Of a stretch of DNA of 64,000 nucleotides, positions 63,471 to 64,000 are shown one piece after another (position 1 is the stretch's first letter; the number at the start of each line of letters is the position of its first letter). A model generated the notes under the pieces. It did not search any database and was not told the DNA's origin. It saw only the letters and a program-made list of their open reading frames with translations. This DNA is from Staphylococcus sp. NRL 16/872 (GTDB taxonomy: Bacteria; Bacillota; Bacilli; Staphylococcales; Staphylococcaceae): NCBI RefSeq assembly GCF_022815905.2, contig NZ_CP119327.1, positions 930,001 to 994,000 on the forward strand, in the 5' to 3' direction. Both the position numbers and the translations under genes were made by a program.

Positions 63471-64000
63471 TTATTTCATTTGACTAAATGCGTAATCAGC
63501 CGCTTCTAATGTCTTATCAATATCTTCTTCAGTATGCTCTGTAGTTAAGAACCAAGCTTCAAATTTAGATGGCGCTAAATTAATACCTTGATTTAACATT
63601 AATTTAAAGAATTTAGCAAATGCTTCACCATCTGAATTTTCTACTTGTTCATAATGCGTAATTTTTTCATCTGTGAAATATAAAGTTAATGAACCATAAA
63701 CGCGGTTTATCGTAGCTGTAATATTATGTTTGTCAATTAACTTATTAAGTCCATCTTCTAAGCGTTTACCTAGAGCATCTAATTTTTCATAAACGCCTTC
63801 TTGTTCTAACACTTCTAATAATGCAATACCAGCTCTCATTGAAAGAGGGTTACCAGCCATAGTACCAGCTTGATAAGCAGGACCTAAAGGCGCAACATGC
63901 TCCATAATATCTTGACGGCCACCATAGCCACCGATTGGTAAACCACCACCGATAATTTTACCGAAAGCAGTTAAATCAGGATAAACATTTAATAAATCTT
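63471..64000 (-). CDS. gsaB: Glutamate-1-semialdehyde 2,1-aminomutase, 5' part outside the window
   Basis: The frame is open to the right edge; the ATG at 63905 is internal. The 176 visible residues are the C-terminal part of a PLP-dependent aminomutase that makes 5-aminolevulinate for haem. The PLP-lysine region [20 protein letters not shown] is present near the window edge, then [13 protein letters not shown] and the small C-terminal domain ending [12 protein letters not shown]. Staphylococci have two copies, hemL in the hem operon and gsaB; the position next to the Sav1866-type exporter matches gsaB in S. aureus, which is why I prefer that name. Confidence 0.85.
   Translation of the reverse strand, partial: DLLNVYPDLTAFGKIIGGGLPIGGYGGRQDIMEHVAPLGPAYQAGTMAGNPLSMRAGIALLEVLEQEGVYEKLDALGKRLEDGLNKLIDKHNITATINRVYGSLTLYFTDEKITHYEQVENSDGEAFAKFFKLMLNQGINLAPSKFEAWFLTTEHTEEDIDKTLEAADYAFSQMK

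Overview
The window is AT-rich, low-GC Firmicute chromosome. Its gene content and order (pmtABCD, pgl, ppaC, nos-pheA, pncB-nadE, purB, pcrB-pcrA-ligA-camS, putP, gatCAB, dgkB, ftnA/murT-gatD, map, vra operon, ptpA, ampS, sgtB-recX, mutY, a Sav1866-type exporter, gsaB) are those of the Staphylococcus core genome. Several protein lengths match the S. aureus proteins I remember (MurT-GatD, VraSR, PncB, GatA, PutP, Sav1866 type), but sequences such as CamS differ, so a non-aureus staphylococcus is likely. I cannot name the species. I see no tRNA, rRNA, CRISPR array, prophage or insertion sequence.

Layout. 1-3029: 3' part of a pmtABCD-like ABC exporter operon (phenol-soluble modulin export). 3075-8577: thioredoxin-like protein, three envelope-associated hypotheticals, an Ntn-hydrolase (C45 family), two small stand-alone genes too short for ordinary gene calling (19 and 57 codons) and 6-phosphogluconolactonase. 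8636-17584: aldehyde dehydrogenase, Mn-dependent pyrophosphatase, nicotinamidase, a beta-helix protein, prephenate dehydratase with NO synthase, and the NAD-salvage pair pncB-nadE. 17733-26717: UPF0316 and NETI proteins, purB, a TrpR-like regulator and the pcrB-pcrA-ligA-camS cluster. 27098-35132: putP, gatCAB, dgkB, an RlmCD-type methyltransferase. 35300-42671: a DUF3267 zincin, DinB, an exonuclease, ferritin with a PerR-type box, murT-gatD, a FUSC-family membrane protein and map. 42924-45702: the vra cell-wall stress operon. 45755-52722: BrkB-type membrane protein, ptpA, a YtxH-like small protein, UPF0435, ampS, a thioesterase, a YfkAB-type radical SAM protein, a 53-codon gene and a DJ-1/PfpI protein. 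52939-64000: sgtB, recX, yfhH, an ABC pair whose ATPase subunit has lost its catalytic motifs, a YdjM-type protein, mutY, ntdP, the Sav1866-type exporter, a second FUSC protein and the 5'-truncated (by the window edge) gsaB on the minus strand.

How the genes work together. NAD is made by nicotinamidase, PncB and NadE, and used by LigA. Lipid II is handled by MurT-GatD (amidation) and SgtB (polymerisation), with VraTSR sensing damage to the same wall. PcrA, LigA, DinB, MutY and RecX are DNA repair functions. GatCAB supplies Gln-tRNA(Gln).

The most interesting items are: a complete promoter-RBS-ORF-terminator cassette for a 19-residue, almost perfectly amphipathic peptide about 4 kb from the Pmt exporter; five copies of a STAR-like intergenic repeat whose long-range stem shows compensatory changes, one copy lying in the loop of the gatCAB terminator; and a TagH-like ATPase lacking the signature, Walker B and H-loop residues.
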